A stretch of DNA of 64,000 bases, from positions 1 through 64,000 of the forward strand of contig JAKVBG010000022.1 of assembly GCA_022447605.1 (NCBI GenBank), written 5' to 3'. Below, in pieces: positions 1 to 9,335 of the stretch. This DNA is from Mariniblastus sp. GTDB lineage: Bacteria; Planctomycetota; Planctomycetia; Pirellulales; Pirellulaceae. The notes under the pieces are model-generated. The model saw only the letters and a list, made by a program, of their open reading frames with translations. It did no database searches and was not told where the DNA came from. The position numbers and the translations under genes are program-made. Each line of letters begins with the position of its first letter. The first letter of the stretch is position 1.

Positions 1-711
1 ACCGCCGAGTTGAGCGACGGCGTAAAAGTAGTCCTTGACCCGCAGCTTGGACCCGTCAACATCCTGCCATCGTGCCAGAGGGAACTCGTAGGCCGAATCC
101 GGGTTGGTCCTGCCGTCCAGGCAGAGCCAGCGGGCAAATAGCTCGACATCGAAAATCCAGCCGCTGGAAAACGGGTCAGCAAAAACCTGTTTGGTGATCG
201 GATTGACACGGATCAATTTGGCACCGCACTGCGTGTCGTGGACATTCAGCCCCAGCACCTGAGAGGCGACCGTTGCAAACAGCCATCCCATCTTTTTCCG
301 CCACGGCTTCCGCTCGATCTGTCGACCCAGTAACGGCATTCGGGAGCCGAAGACCAGGTTGATGGACGAATCTCGATCCAGCACCTGCAGCATTTCCGGG
401 ATCGCATCCAGCGGGGTTGCCAGGTCGGCATCCCAAAACCCGACGGCCAACGGGTTCTGGGAAAACCCGTGCAACAGACCCTTGCGCACTGCTTCGGCCT
501 TACCCCCGTTGGTGGCCAATGGCAGGACATCGAACTGGCCAGGATTTCGGGCCTCCAGTGAACGAAGGACCTCGAGGGTCTGGTCGGTACTGGCGTCATC
601 GACCATCACAAACCGGATCCGGGGATGGCGGGTTGCAAATTGCAAAAATCGGCGCGTGTCCAGCCGCAACGCTTCGTTGTAACACGGGATGACAATGACG
701 ACTTGGGTCAT
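1..711 (-). CDS. Glycosyltransferase family 2, dolichyl-phosphate-glucose/mannose synthase type (C-terminus cut by window edge)
   Basis: The frame is open from an ATG at 709-711 to the first base of the window, giving 237 codons without a stop, so the C-terminus lies outside. The N-terminus MTQVVIVIPCYNEA is the classic GT2 nucleotide-binding strand. It is followed by VDDAST and the metal-binding DxD-type motif in FWDADLATP, then SGWIFDVELF, typical of polyprenyl-phosphate glycosyltransferases. Members move a sugar from a nucleotide donor to a membrane polyprenyl phosphate on the cytoplasmic face. The large membrane protein immediately upstream on the same strand (859-2901) looks like a GT-C enzyme, which would use such lipid-linked sugars, so the two may form one unit. 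The donor sugar cannot be read from sequence. Confidence 0.88.
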   Translation of the reverse strand, partial: MTQVVIVIPCYNEALRLDTRRFLQFATRHPRIRFVMVDDASTDQTLEVLRSLEARNPGQFDVLPLATNGGKAEAVRKGLLHGFSQNPLAVGFWDADLATPLDAIPEMLQVLDRDSSINLVFGSRMPLLGRQIERKPWRKKMGWLFATVASQVLGLNVHDTQCGAKLIRVNPITKQVFADPFSSGWIFDVELFARWLCLDGRTNPDSAYEFPLARWQDVDGSKLRVKDYFYAVAQLGG

Positions 712-858
712 TTGTTTTCTCTTGGGTGGTACGTGGGTAGGACAGGCTTCCGTGGGTTGACCGACAAGGCCGACCCCTTTGGAGGAAGCAAGCGATTTAT
801 CAAACTGGGAATGGGAAGTCTCTCTGATTTCCGTTCTGGTTCCGTAACAAGTTCTGGT

Positions 859-2901
859 TCAGTCAAGGCCGTTCCCGGGGCGGTTGGCAATTCTCTGGAT
901 CTTGGTGTGAAATTCGGGGTTGGCAAAAACGCGGACACCCATCACGGCCGGAACCGAACTGACCAGTTCGACCTGGTCTTTCACAGGTCGTTGGCTGTTG
1001 AGTCCATCGATGGAATATTTTAAATCGTGAAGGACGACTATCTTCGCTGTTGGCTCGGGTGGAGACGCTTCCTTTAATTCCTGGACCGGCAGGTGTTTCC
1101 AAACATCGGCGTCTGCTGGTTGGGTTTGAGCGTTGAAGTCGAAGATGTTAATGACCGTTCTTCGATATTCCTGCAACATTTGGGAATAAGGGCTCATTTC
1201 CTGTGGGGTGTAGGTGTAGATTTCAAAACCCTGGTTGTTGAGCTCGGCGAACAGCCTGGTTAGCTGGGTGGTGACGTCGCGCTCTCCATGAGTCGTGTTC
1301 AGATCGGTGATTGCCTTGGGAATGTTGATGACGGCAGAAATGATGATCACGGCCAGGAAGGTTGCCAGTTGTGCACGGGGCTCCATGATGTGACTCCAAC
1401 GTGACTTTCCCGTTGCTTCGTCTTCCGGCCGTTCGGCCGGATCGGGCAGGTTGGCGATCCGTTGCTGGATGTCTGCCAGGTATCCGGAAAAAGCGAAGAT
1501 GCAGCAGACATAAGTCGGAATCAGGTAATAATCGTCACCCAATTTCAACAGGACGAATGCCATGGCATAAGCCAATCCGGCATAAAGGGCGCCATCGTAT
1601 TTCAAGTATTCACGGTCACTCAGGAAGATGATTTCATAGGCCCGCCACAGTCCACAAATGACGGCGAATGTCAGGAAGGGTTTGAGGAAATAGCTGCCCA
1701 GCAAGCCCAGCGAGGTAATCGAACCGTCGTTGACTTGGTCGGCGTAGTTTCCGCCATCGGAGCAATGCCACCAGTAGAAGGACAGAAAGACGGCCCCATT
1801 GAGCAGCAGGTACAGGTTGGCTGCGCGTTGTGCACTGGATAGTCGAGTATATCCAAACAGTAACTGGGTCAGGGCGAAGACCACGAACAGGCCAAATATG
1901 GGTTCCTTGAAATAGGTTGCCAAACTGGCCGCAACGCAACTGAGAAGTAACAGCCAGCTCCGTCCGCTGTCGTCAGCCCGGTAGTAGCAGAGGAAGAACA
2001 GGGCGAGCAGCAAGATCAGACGTGACTCGGGAAAAATGGAAACGGAATAGATCCGGATCATGTGGGGTGAGAACACCAGTACGGTGACCAGGATGCAGGC
2101 GATCACCGGTCCAACCGTTCGTTGGGTAGCCAGGTAAATGACGACCATGACGATGAGGAACATCAAGGTGCGTTCCAGGTTGTAGGCGAACGGACTGTCA
2201 CCAAACGGTATCATCAGGTTCAAATCGATCAGGCCCAGCGGGAAAAACCTCCCGGCAGACGGGAAAATGGTGGTGTGCAGAAGATCTCCCTGCACGGTAC
2301 TGCTCAGCATGAAATGGTCGTCACCGTACATCCAGCCGGAATGGGACAGGTTCAGGTAGATGACGGTGCCGACGGCCAACAGGCAGACGAGGCGAGCCAC
2401 CAGGATGGCCCTGCGATCGTTGATCAATTCGGGCTGGACGTGGATTTTAAAACAGAACCAGATTCCCAGTATGACCGTCAACATCATGACAAAAAAAGGA
2501 ATGATCTTGAGCCAGCGTACGGACAGGCGATACGTGACGGGCAGGGGTTCACGGCTGGCCAGTGGCTGCTCCAAGGTGACGAACACCTTGCCTCGGCCGA
2601 ATTGGGTGTCCCAGTCCTCGCCTAGGATCTTCTGTTGACTATGAATCACGGGTGACCTGACAAAGAACAGGTCATTGCCCCGGAAGATCGGGTTTTCGTT
2701 CTTGATTCGGCCGTAAAAGGAGCTCTTTTGCGATGGGCCGGTTGCGTTGAATGCTGACGAAGTGCTTTCGATGGCCAGCCAGCCAGTATGTTCCCTGGAC
2801 TGGCCCAGGAAGCAGATCAGACAACCGGCTAACAGCAACAGGATTACCAGGCCGTTTGCGGTATATCTGAGCGATCTGGATTTAACAAAACGGAATTCCA
2901 T
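859..2901 (-). CDS. Multi-spanning membrane protein, probable GT-C fold glycosyltransferase
   Basis: A 680-residue protein with one N-terminal membrane segment (about residues 14-34), a roughly 100-residue extracytoplasmic stretch, then about ten hydrophobic segments between residues 130 and 540 and a soluble C-terminal domain. The acidic pair in GWMYGDDHFM, just after a membrane helix near residue 190, is where GT-C enzymes (PMT/ArnT type) carry their catalytic acidic residues in the first external loop. Family assignment is from topology and this motif only; no closer relative was recognised. A GT2 gene lies 147 bp downstream in the same direction, consistent with supply of a lipid-linked sugar donor. 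It could instead be an O-antigen or teichoic-type polymer protein. Confidence 0.7.
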   Translation of the reverse strand: MEFRFVKSRSLRYTANGLVILLLLAGCLICFLGQSREHTGWLAIESTSSAFNATGPSQKSSFYGRIKNENPIFRGNDLFFVRSPVIHSQQKILGEDWDTQFGRGKVFVTLEQPLASREPLPVTYRLSVRWLKIIPFFVMMLTVILGIWFCFKIHVQPELINDRRAILVARLVCLLAVGTVIYLNLSHSGWMYGDDHFMLSSTVQGDLLHTTIFPSAGRFFPLGLIDLNLMIPFGDSPFAYNLERTLMFLIVMVVIYLATQRTVGPVIACILVTVLVFSPHMIRIYSVSIFPESRLILLLALFFLCYYRADDSGRSWLLLLSCVAASLATYFKEPIFGLFVVFALTQLLFGYTRLSSAQRAANLYLLLNGAVFLSFYWWHCSDGGNYADQVNDGSITSLGLLGSYFLKPFLTFAVICGLWRAYEIIFLSDREYLKYDGALYAGLAYAMAFVLLKLGDDYYLIPTYVCCIFAFSGYLADIQQRIANLPDPAERPEDEATGKSRWSHIMEPRAQLATFLAVIIISAVINIPKAITDLNTTHGERDVTTQLTRLFAELNNQGFEIYTYTPQEMSPYSQMLQEYRRTVINIFDFNAQTQPADADVWKHLPVQELKEASPPEPTAKIVVLHDLKYSIDGLNSQRPVKDQVELVSSVPAVMGVRVFANPEFHTKIQRIANRPGNGLD

Positions 2902-3075
2902 TTCGGTTCTCTGCCGTTCTATCCATTGGCTTTTACCCCATTCAAGATGGCAAACTGCGCTGCTTTCTGCAATCCTGATTTGATGCTAGCTTGGCAGGTG
3001 GCGTTGAGCTCATCGAGCTTGCGCAGCTGGTTGTTTGCGCAGTTGATTCAAACGGTTGACAGGGAGTGGAGCAAG

Positions 3076-4599
3076 ATGGAAATCAAAAGGCAGAGATGTT
3101 CCTTGAGGTGGCTGGGTGCCTTGAGCCTGGTCATGACATCGCTTGTGTCGTCCACCGGTTTAAGCCAGGCGACACCCGGGGAGGCACCCCGGCGTCTGGA
3201 GGTGCAGGATCCGGCTGTGCCGATGCTGGCATTCCCGACCGATTTTCGGTCGCGGCGCGTCAATAGCGATCAGTCCATCCCGGCCGAGGGTTCGGTGGAT
3301 CTGGCCAAGCTGGCTGGCCCGGGATGCATTCGCCATATCTGGATCTTGCCGGGTGACGACGTGCGTTTGGTGATTCATGTCGATGGGGCGGCCGAGCCGC
3401 AAATCGATGTGCCGCTCAAACCTTTTTTTGGTGTGATGCACGACCTGCCACCCTATTTCATCGACTGCGCGGCTTATAGCGTCCTGCCCAACCCGGCCAA
3501 GGGGATCCCGGGAACTCCCGGTTACAATCTTTACCTGCCGATTCCATTTGCCAAGTCGTGTCGTGTCAGTTTGGTAGGTCCGCCAGGACAGCGCGCCGTG
3601 GCCATGACCGATTGGCATCAATACGATGTGTCGACCCCGTTGACCGACTACCGCTTACACGCCCAGCATCAACTGGCAACGCCTGCGCCGGAGCGGGGTG
3701 GTTTTATCGAGTTGGCCGACATTTCCGGGGATGGCTTCTTGGCCGGCGTGGCGGTTGGCTACATCCAGCAGAATCATACCGACATGGTTTTTCATACGGG
3801 CGGGATGACGATGCTGATCGACGGTGAAACGGAGCCCTACGTGATCCGGGGTCATAATGTTGAGGATGATTTCGGATTCACCTGGGGGTTTAACGATCGG
3901 CAGACCCGCTGGCTTGGCTGTCCCTGGCATGTGAACCGAGGACGCAACGATCAGGATGGCGTGTTCTACCGATTCTTCGGCCCCGACCCGGTCCGTTTTC
4001 GCAACTCGATGCTGTTCCGCACGGGCAGCCGTGGAGATGACATGGAGTCGATGGTCTACTACTACCGCCGCGCTGGTTCGACAGCAGCCGACCTGATCGC
4101 ACCGACCAAGTGGCAGGCGATTGGCCTGTTCCCGGCCGCCGAACAGTGGGAGGCGTTCCAGGCTGTGGAACTGCCTGACATGTTGCGGGGCAAGGACCCA
4201 GAAGCGTTTCCTGGAAAGGATCCGGAACTGGGGGTCGAAGAACTGACCAGCGAGCGTGGTTGGGTCGACCTGCAGCATCTTTTTTTTCAGCGTCATCATA
4301 CGGCTACCCCACTGACGGTCTTGAACAAGGTGGCTTACTTGGTTACCGATATCCCCCGGTCCGAGCCAGAGCAGGTTGTCTTGAGATTGGCTCTGGACGA
4401 CTGGGCAGTGGTCTGGCTCAATGGAGAAAAGATCGCGGCGCTGAATCACGAGAATGGTTTGGCCATCCGGCGGATCCCGATCCGTTTGCAAGCGGGGGAA
4501 AATCGTTTGGTGATCAAAACGAATAACACAGACAAGCCGCTCAACAAACGGATGTGGGCCATCCATGCCGCACTGGAACCTGCCCCGCCGGGAGAGTAG
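3076..4599 (+). CDS. Secreted DUF2961-family protein
   Basis: I chose the ATG at 3076 because GGAG lies just upstream and translation then begins with a signal peptide (basic MEIKRQR, hydrophobic core, cleavage region near SQA). The frame stays open upstream to 2926, but that part is not signal-like. The body matches DUF2961: the early segment GPGCIRHIWI, a beta-rich middle with YNLYLPIPF and WHQYD, and a later aromatic and Gly-rich domain (residues about 190-340). DUF2961 proteins are mostly exported; some relatives act on difructose or related glycans, but the substrate here is unknown. The C-terminal 120 residues (LRLALDDWAVVWLNGEKI) resemble a carbohydrate-binding beta-sandwich. It is divergent from the minus-strand GT-C gene. 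Confidence 0.78.
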   Translation: MEIKRQRCSLRWLGALSLVMTSLVSSTGLSQATPGEAPRRLEVQDPAVPMLAFPTDFRSRRVNSDQSIPAEGSVDLAKLAGPGCIRHIWILPGDDVRLVIHVDGAAEPQIDVPLKPFFGVMHDLPPYFIDCAAYSVLPNPAKGIPGTPGYNLYLPIPFAKSCRVSLVGPPGQRAVAMTDWHQYDVSTPLTDYRLHAQHQLATPAPERGGFIELADISGDGFLAGVAVGYIQQNHTDMVFHTGGMTMLIDGETEPYVIRGHNVEDDFGFTWGFNDRQTRWLGCPWHVNRGRNDQDGVFYRFFGPDPVRFRNSMLFRTGSRGDDMESMVYYYRRAGSTAADLIAPTKWQAIGLFPAAEQWEAFQAVELPDMLRGKDPEAFPGKDPELGVEELTSERGWVDLQHLFFQRHHTATPLTVLNKVAYLVTDIPRSEPEQVVLRLALDDWAVVWLNGEKIAALNHENGLAIRRIPIRLQAGENRLVIKTNNTDKPLNKRMWAIHAALEPAPPGE

Positions 4600-4764
4600 C
4601 GAGAAACCGTGGCTGCTAAACGGTTTCTTCAACATCCAACCACCACCAGGGTGTGTGACTGCGGAAAGGCCGTTTTTTGTCAGGGGAAACCCATGTCGGT
4701 AGATCGGGGTCCGTATGTTAAACTCACGGCGAATATCCCGTTCCATTTCAAAAGAGACCAGACG

Positions 4765-6573
4765 ATGTTTGCAAGACTTCTATTGACCACCACGTTCGCC
4801 CTCGTTGCGTTTCCTGCCCTGACCGTGTGCGCCGAAGATTGGTCCCGTTTTCGTGGCCCGGCCGGATCCGGTGTGGCCACCGACTTTCAGCAGGGGGCTT
4901 TGCCCAGCCAGTGGTCTCCCCAGGCGAACCTGGCCTGGAAAACCGAGTTACCTGGACCGGGGGCTTCCAGCCCGATCATTGTCGATGGAAAAGCGATCGT
5001 GACCTGTTACTCGGGCTACGGTTTGACCCAGGAAGATCCGGGCGAAATGGAGAACCTGGTTCGTCACCTCGTCTGCATTGACATGAAGACGGGCGAGAAG
5101 CTGTGGCAAAAAGATATCAAGGCAACGTTACCCGAAGATCCCTATACGGGCATCGGTGTGACGGCGCATGGTTACGCCTCACACACGCCGGTCTCGGACG
5201 GAGAAAACGTGTACGCCTTTTTTGGCAAGGGAGGAGTTCACGCATTTGATCTCGAAGGGAATGAACTGTGGCAGGCCGAGGTGGGCAAGGAATCGGACCC
5301 GGCCAAGTGGGGTTCCTCTTCCAGCCCGGTCGTTTACGGGGACACAGTGATTGTTACGGCTTCGGCCGAGAGCCAGTCGATCGTCGGGCTCGACAAGAAA
5401 ACAGGTAAAGAACGGTGGCGCCAGGAAGCCAAAGGCCTGGATGGAATGTGGGGCACGCCGACCTTCGTGCCGGTAGACGACAACCGTACGGATCTGGTGA
5501 TGAGCGTGGCCAAAGAACTGTGGGGCATGGACCCCGATACCGGCAAGCTCCGCTGGTATGCCAATGGCACCGACGCCCAGCAGTCGTACGCCAGCGTGGT
5601 GCTCGATGGGAACCGGGTTTTCGCCATCACGGGACGGGGGGGCGGCAGTATCGCCGTCGATGCCGGTGGCAGTGGCGACATCAGTGAATCGCACACGGTT
5701 TGGACCGGTCGTGACAATGGCAGTTTTGGTTCGCCCGTACTGCACGATTCCAAGCTGTACTCGGTCAATCGAGGGATCATCACGGTGATCGATGCCAAAA
5801 CGGGTGAACGGATCGAACAGGTCCGTCTGAAGAACCAGCAACAGACGGGCGGGCGATTCGGTTCCCTTGATTATGCCTCGCCGATTGTGGCCGGCAAGCG
5901 ACTGTACTACCTCAATGGCAGCGGTCAAATGTACGTATTCGAGATGGGCGACAAGTTGCAACCTCTGGCGATCAACAAGGTGACGGCTGACAAGGAAGTC
6001 TTTTGGGGAACCCCCGCAGTAGGCGATGACCAGATGGTCCTGCGCAGTTCCCAACACCTGTACTGCATTGCCGACAAGGGAGAAGAAGTCAGTGCCGACT
6101 CAGAGGCGGCCGAACCGGCAGCGGAGACTCCCGATGCAAGTGCAGCCGGTGGTGGCCGACCTGGTGGTGGCCGTCCCGGTGGCGCGGGTCGACCCTCAGG
6201 GGGCCGTGGCAACCCGGGCGGCGGCGGCAGTCGTTTCGACCCGATGACGATGTTCAATCGCTTCGACACCGATAAGGATGGGAAGGTGACCGAGCAGGAA
6301 CTGGAGGGGAACCAGATGGCCGACCGGCTCAAAACGCTGGATAAAGATGGGGACAAGGCGATTTCCCAAGAGGAGTTCAGTTCCGGGGTTGGCGCCCTGT
6401 TCAGCGGCGGCGGTCGTTCGGGCGGTGGCCCTTCGGGTGGCGGTCGCTCTGGCGGTGGCCGTTCGGGTGGTGGTCGCTCGGGTGGTGGTCGCTCGGGTGG
6501 CGGTGGCTACGGAGGCCGTGGTGAAGACAATCGCCCCGATCGTCCCCAAAGGCCCGAGTCAGACAAAAATTAA
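4765..6573 (+). CDS. Secreted PQQ-type beta-propeller protein with EF-hands and Gly/Arg/Ser-rich tails
   Basis: From ATG 4765 the protein starts with a signal peptide ending near CAE, followed by WSRFRGPAGSG, the usual opening of planctomycete PQQ-like repeat proteins. Blades recur as GxxLWQ / GKERWRQ / GKLRWYA motifs across residues 60-430. After the propeller come a Gly/Pro/Arg-rich linker (about 460-490), two EF-hand loops (DTDKDGKVTEQE at about 501-512 and DKDGDKAISQEE at about 532-543), and a C-terminal run of GGGRS units. Likely exported, calcium-binding and structural or sensory; no dehydrogenase residues are obvious, so enzymatic PQQ use should not be assumed. An open frame back to 4609 exists but would put 52 non-signal residues in front. 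Confidence 0.85.
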   Translation: MFARLLLTTTFALVAFPALTVCAEDWSRFRGPAGSGVATDFQQGALPSQWSPQANLAWKTELPGPGASSPIIVDGKAIVTCYSGYGLTQEDPGEMENLVRHLVCIDMKTGEKLWQKDIKATLPEDPYTGIGVTAHGYASHTPVSDGENVYAFFGKGGVHAFDLEGNELWQAEVGKESDPAKWGSSSSPVVYGDTVIVTASAESQSIVGLDKKTGKERWRQEAKGLDGMWGTPTFVPVDDNRTDLVMSVAKELWGMDPDTGKLRWYANGTDAQQSYASVVLDGNRVFAITGRGGGSIAVDAGGSGDISESHTVWTGRDNGSFGSPVLHDSKLYSVNRGIITVIDAKTGERIEQVRLKNQQQTGGRFGSLDYASPIVAGKRLYYLNGSGQMYVFEMGDKLQPLAINKVTADKEVFWGTPAVGDDQMVLRSSQHLYCIADKGEEVSADSEAAEPAAETPDASAAGGGRPGGGRPGGAGRPSGGRGNPGGGGSRFDPMTMFNRFDTDKDGKVTEQELEGNQMADRLKTLDKDGDKAISQEEFSSGVGALFSGGGRSGGGPSGGGRSGGGRSGGGRSGGGRSGGGGYGGRGEDNRPDRPQRPESDKN

Positions 6574-6592
6574 GGGTCGCCTGGGTCGGTAA

Positions 6593-6621
6593 GCGAGGTC
6601 CCTTTTCCAGCGGGACCTCGC
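6593..6621 (+). terminator. Inverted repeat between convergent genes, probable terminator
   Basis: A perfect 10-bp inverted repeat, GCGAGGTCCC (6593-6602) and GGGACCTCGC (6612-6621), with a 9-nt loop, sits in the 60-bp gap between the plus-strand propeller gene and the minus-strand thioredoxin-like gene. The downstream T-rich run on the plus strand is weak (TCTTATTTTT about 10 nt later), so intrinsic termination is plausible but not textbook. Confidence 0.5.
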
Positions 6622-6633
6622 ACGTTGTCGCTC

Positions 6634-7965
6634 TTATTTTTGCGCCGGCTGAGTCGACTGGTAGTCGTGCAAGCGGAGGCCAGGTTGCTCGACCCAGCTG
6701 GCGTCGTAGGCGTGCAGATGCGTCGGTGCAAGCCGGTCGAAGGGACGCTCCGGGTCGGCCAACGTAAAGTACCAGCCGATGTTCCGGTCTGCTGCGTCGC
6801 TGGCCACCGCGTCGGCCGAGTGGTAGAGCTGGCCCAGGGCGATCAGTTCAAATTGGCTGAATTGTCCGCTGGCCCGGTCGAAACGGGCAAAGCCCAACAG
6901 CTCTGTGCGGATCCTGGCGGCCGGTGCCAGCCCGTACGCTTTTTTCCGGCTGCCGGTCGACACACCGTGACCGCGCAGCTGGATGCGCACCTGTTGCGGG
7001 TCGACTTCCAGGATGGTGACCGAGAGCTCGCCCTGCACCTGGTGGGCGTGGTAAGTCCCCCCTTCGCCGTGGGCCGTGTTGAGCAGGTGGCAGCGTGCCA
7101 GGCGTCGATAAATTTCGGGTGGGACTTCATACGTTTTCCCCATAACCGGGGATGCGGGGATCAGTCGACGCGCTTCCTCGGCGCTGAACCAGGCAAAGTC
7201 ATGGTTGAAACGGGAATCGGGTGTCTGCCCTTCAGGCGACTCGTCCTGGAGGTACCGAATGGTCTCTTTCAGGATCAGCCCTCCCTGGGGGGCACTCCAT
7301 TCCCAGCGATGTTTCGGTTGGGAAGCGGTGGGGCGGGCCAGGCGATCGGCGGCGGGCAAATCCTGCCAGGCGGCCAGGGAGCGTTCCATCATCTTTTGCA
7401 CCGCTTCGGCTGACAGGGAATTGATCGAACCAAGCAATTTCCCTCCGGGGGTGCAGGCGTAGATCCCCTGCTTCGTTCCCCCCCCGGCACCGAAATGTCC
7501 CTGGGCGGCCATCTCCTGGAAACAGACACACTCCGGGTCATCGCCCCCGGCTGCCTGGTACTTGCGGTAATCGTAACCTCCTTGCAGGCGCCACACCTCG
7601 TCGGTGGCCAGCACGAAGTGTCGCGTTAGTTTTTGCACCTCGTCACGGGACCAGACAGACCGTCGGCCCACATTGCCATTGCCTCAGGTACAGCCCATCG
7701 GGTGACCGTTCATCACCCACAGCAGCAACGGTTTGTTCTCCCGGGCCGCTTCGACCAGACCTTGGTGGAAGCTGGCCAACCAGGGGAGTTGTTGCCAGGC
7801 GAGTTCAGAGTCCCTGGTCCGGATCAGGTCGCACCATTGCGAAAAATTGTCGGCATCCAATCGTTCTGTTACGCCTGAGGGTTCCTCTCCCCGGACGACG
7901 GGTTCGCCCAGCCAGATGCTTGCCAGAATGGTTAGCAGCAGGGCAAAAAACGGTTTGCACTTCAT
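6634..7965 (-). CDS. Secreted thioredoxin-like protein with in-frame UGA, probable selenoprotein
   Basis: Reading through the TGA at 7684-7686 joins two open segments in the same frame into one 443-residue protein. The N-terminal part has a signal peptide (MKCKPFFALLLTILASIW, start ATG 7965 with GGGAAG upstream) and the thioredoxin-like strand NKPLLLWVMNGHPMGCT. The TGA is codon 94, two residues after Cys92, giving C-T-U-G in the position of a redox CxxC. The C-terminal part continues without a break as GNGNVGRRSVW, then GTKQGIYACTPGGKLLGSIN, typical of thioredoxin-fold proteins, and a 230-residue unassigned domain. A hairpin with a GGUCU apical loop lies 14 nt after the UGA. A nonsense mutation or UGA-terminated short protein is the alternative, but coding character persists for 349 codons downstream. 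Confidence 0.75.
7647..7669 (-). promoter_or_regulatory. Candidate bacterial SECIS hairpin after UGA codon
   Basis: On the minus-strand mRNA, 14 nt after the UGA, GGGCCGAC (7669-7662) can pair with GUC-U-GG-U-CCC (7656-7647) through single-base bulges at 7653 and 7650, leaving a five-base apical loop GGUCU (7661-7657). Bacterial SECIS elements lie directly downstream of the UGA and carry G and U in the apical loop; the E. coli fdhF element also shows GGUCU. Pairing was judged by eye and not by energy calculation. Confidence 0.65.
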
Positions 7966-8336
7966 CTTCCCATGCCTCATCGGTCAATCAACGAGCACCC
8001 GCAGCGGGTTCAAAAATTATCGAGTTACCCATGTTTTAATTCGGTCGACGTGTACTGGTCAACTCCCTGTCGACGGTCGGGTGGGAGGGTGCCACCAGGT
8101 CTCTCAGTCGTTTGAGCCTGGTGACAGTGTGGAGTGGGATACAAATTTGAGAAGCCCAGCCTCGTTGTCGATGCTTCCCTTTGACAGGCGGGGGGTAGCG
8201 TTCGATAATTGAACAGCTATCTTTCCAGACGGGTGGTCGCGCGGTCGGCGCTGCTGCCATCGGGCATCGCTCCGCTCAATAGCTTTGGACGGCTTAGCCA
8301 GCGAAACGTTCTTTTCGGTTAACGACGGTCACCCGC
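7966..8336. other. Intergenic region between divergent genes
   Basis: This 371-bp stretch separates the minus-strand thioredoxin-like gene from a plus-strand membrane protein gene. It should hold both promoters, but no clear -35/-10 pair, RNA gene or repeat could be singled out, and the short open frames inside have no convincing protein character. Confidence 0.5.
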
Positions 8337-9335
8337 ATGCCTTCATTCTCGGGAACACTGCTTATCGACGTGATCCTCGCCGCTTGGGCGGTGCTGCTCA
8401 TATCGTGCTATTTGACACGGCGGTTTCTGTCCGCCACGGAACGAAACGGATCGGGTGAGCCCCCTGCCTCCCCAGCGGGACAGCCCAACGGTTCCCGGCT
8501 GAAATTCTCAATCGTCGCGCTGTTGATGTTGACGATGATCTTTGCGCTGGCCAGTAATTGGTTCCTGCTTTCCCGCAATCATGCACTGGCCCGGGCTCAA
8601 ATCGCCGGACAGAGGACCGAGGGGGATCTGGCGGTGGAACAGATCCAGGAGATCGGTTTGAAACTAGGCTTGCAGGGACCGGGGCGATGGGATCGGCTGC
8701 GGGAGCGACCGGCCGGCCCTGCAGCGGACCTGCTGTCCGCCCGCTTCAAGCGGAGGGTAGGCCTGGCCGAGACACTCCAGCAAACCCACAACGCAATGGT
8801 CGATTTGCTGCAAGCGAATCGGGCTTCGCAAAGTGAGGTCATGCCCCGTGACGACCAGGTCTCGCTCCGCCGCGTCCTGCACTTACCGGTCGCCGGAGAG
8901 ATTTTTTACCGTGAACTGAACATCCATGTCCCGGCCGCCTGGTCGGCTCGCGTCGAACTGGAAATCGTCGGTTCCGAGGATGCTCCCCCGGGTGATCGCA
9001 GGTTGACGGTGACCGAGGGGGCCGATGGGAGCCTGGTCAATCTCCCCTTGCAAGCCGGCCACAACCGTCTGACGTTATGCCTGCAGGCCGAGAATGAAAC
9101 GAGCGGTGATCGACCGATGGCCACTTACTGGGTGGAGTTGAACGGGGAACGCTCCGAGCTATTCCAGGTGACTCGGCCCAGCGGCTGGTCGTATTCCGGG
9201 ATGGCTGCTACCGAACAATCGGACTTGCCTGCCATGCCGCCAGAGCGGCGGACAACGCTGGTCCAGCTTCAGGGGCAAGAGTGGGGGTTCCAGGCAGAAG
9301 CGACCCTGATCACAAACAGGAATGATGATGAATAA
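8337..9335 (+). CDS. Membrane protein of unknown function
   Basis: A 332-residue protein with two N-terminal hydrophobic segments (about residues 6-26 and 60-80) around a short Pro/Ser-rich loop, followed by a helical stretch and a beta-rich extracytoplasmic region from about residue 170. No family was recognised. Its stop overlaps the start of the next gene, so the two are probably translationally coupled. Both have the same plan (N-terminal anchor, helical stalk, beta-rich head) and may form a complex. Confidence 0.75.
   Translation: MPSFSGTLLIDVILAAWAVLLISCYLTRRFLSATERNGSGEPPASPAGQPNGSRLKFSIVALLMLTMIFALASNWFLLSRNHALARAQIAGQRTEGDLAVEQIQEIGLKLGLQGPGRWDRLRERPAGPAADLLSARFKRRVGLAETLQQTHNAMVDLLQANRASQSEVMPRDDQVSLRRVLHLPVAGEIFYRELNIHVPAAWSARVELEIVGSEDAPPGDRRLTVTEGADGSLVNLPLQAGHNRLTLCLQAENETSGDRPMATYWVELNGERSELFQVTRPSGWSYSGMAATEQSDLPAMPPERRTTLVQLQGQEWGFQAEATLITNRNDDE

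Noticed and set aside
3655..4746. Minus-strand open frame of 363 codons
   Set aside because: It is antisense to the DUF2961 gene and lacks any recognisable domain.
7684..7686. TGA as a true stop that splits a thioredoxin-like gene in two
   Set aside because: The frame stays open for 349 codons beyond it with the continuation of the same fold, and a hairpin of SECIS type follows. Selenocysteine explains all three facts; a recent nonsense mutation remains the alternative.
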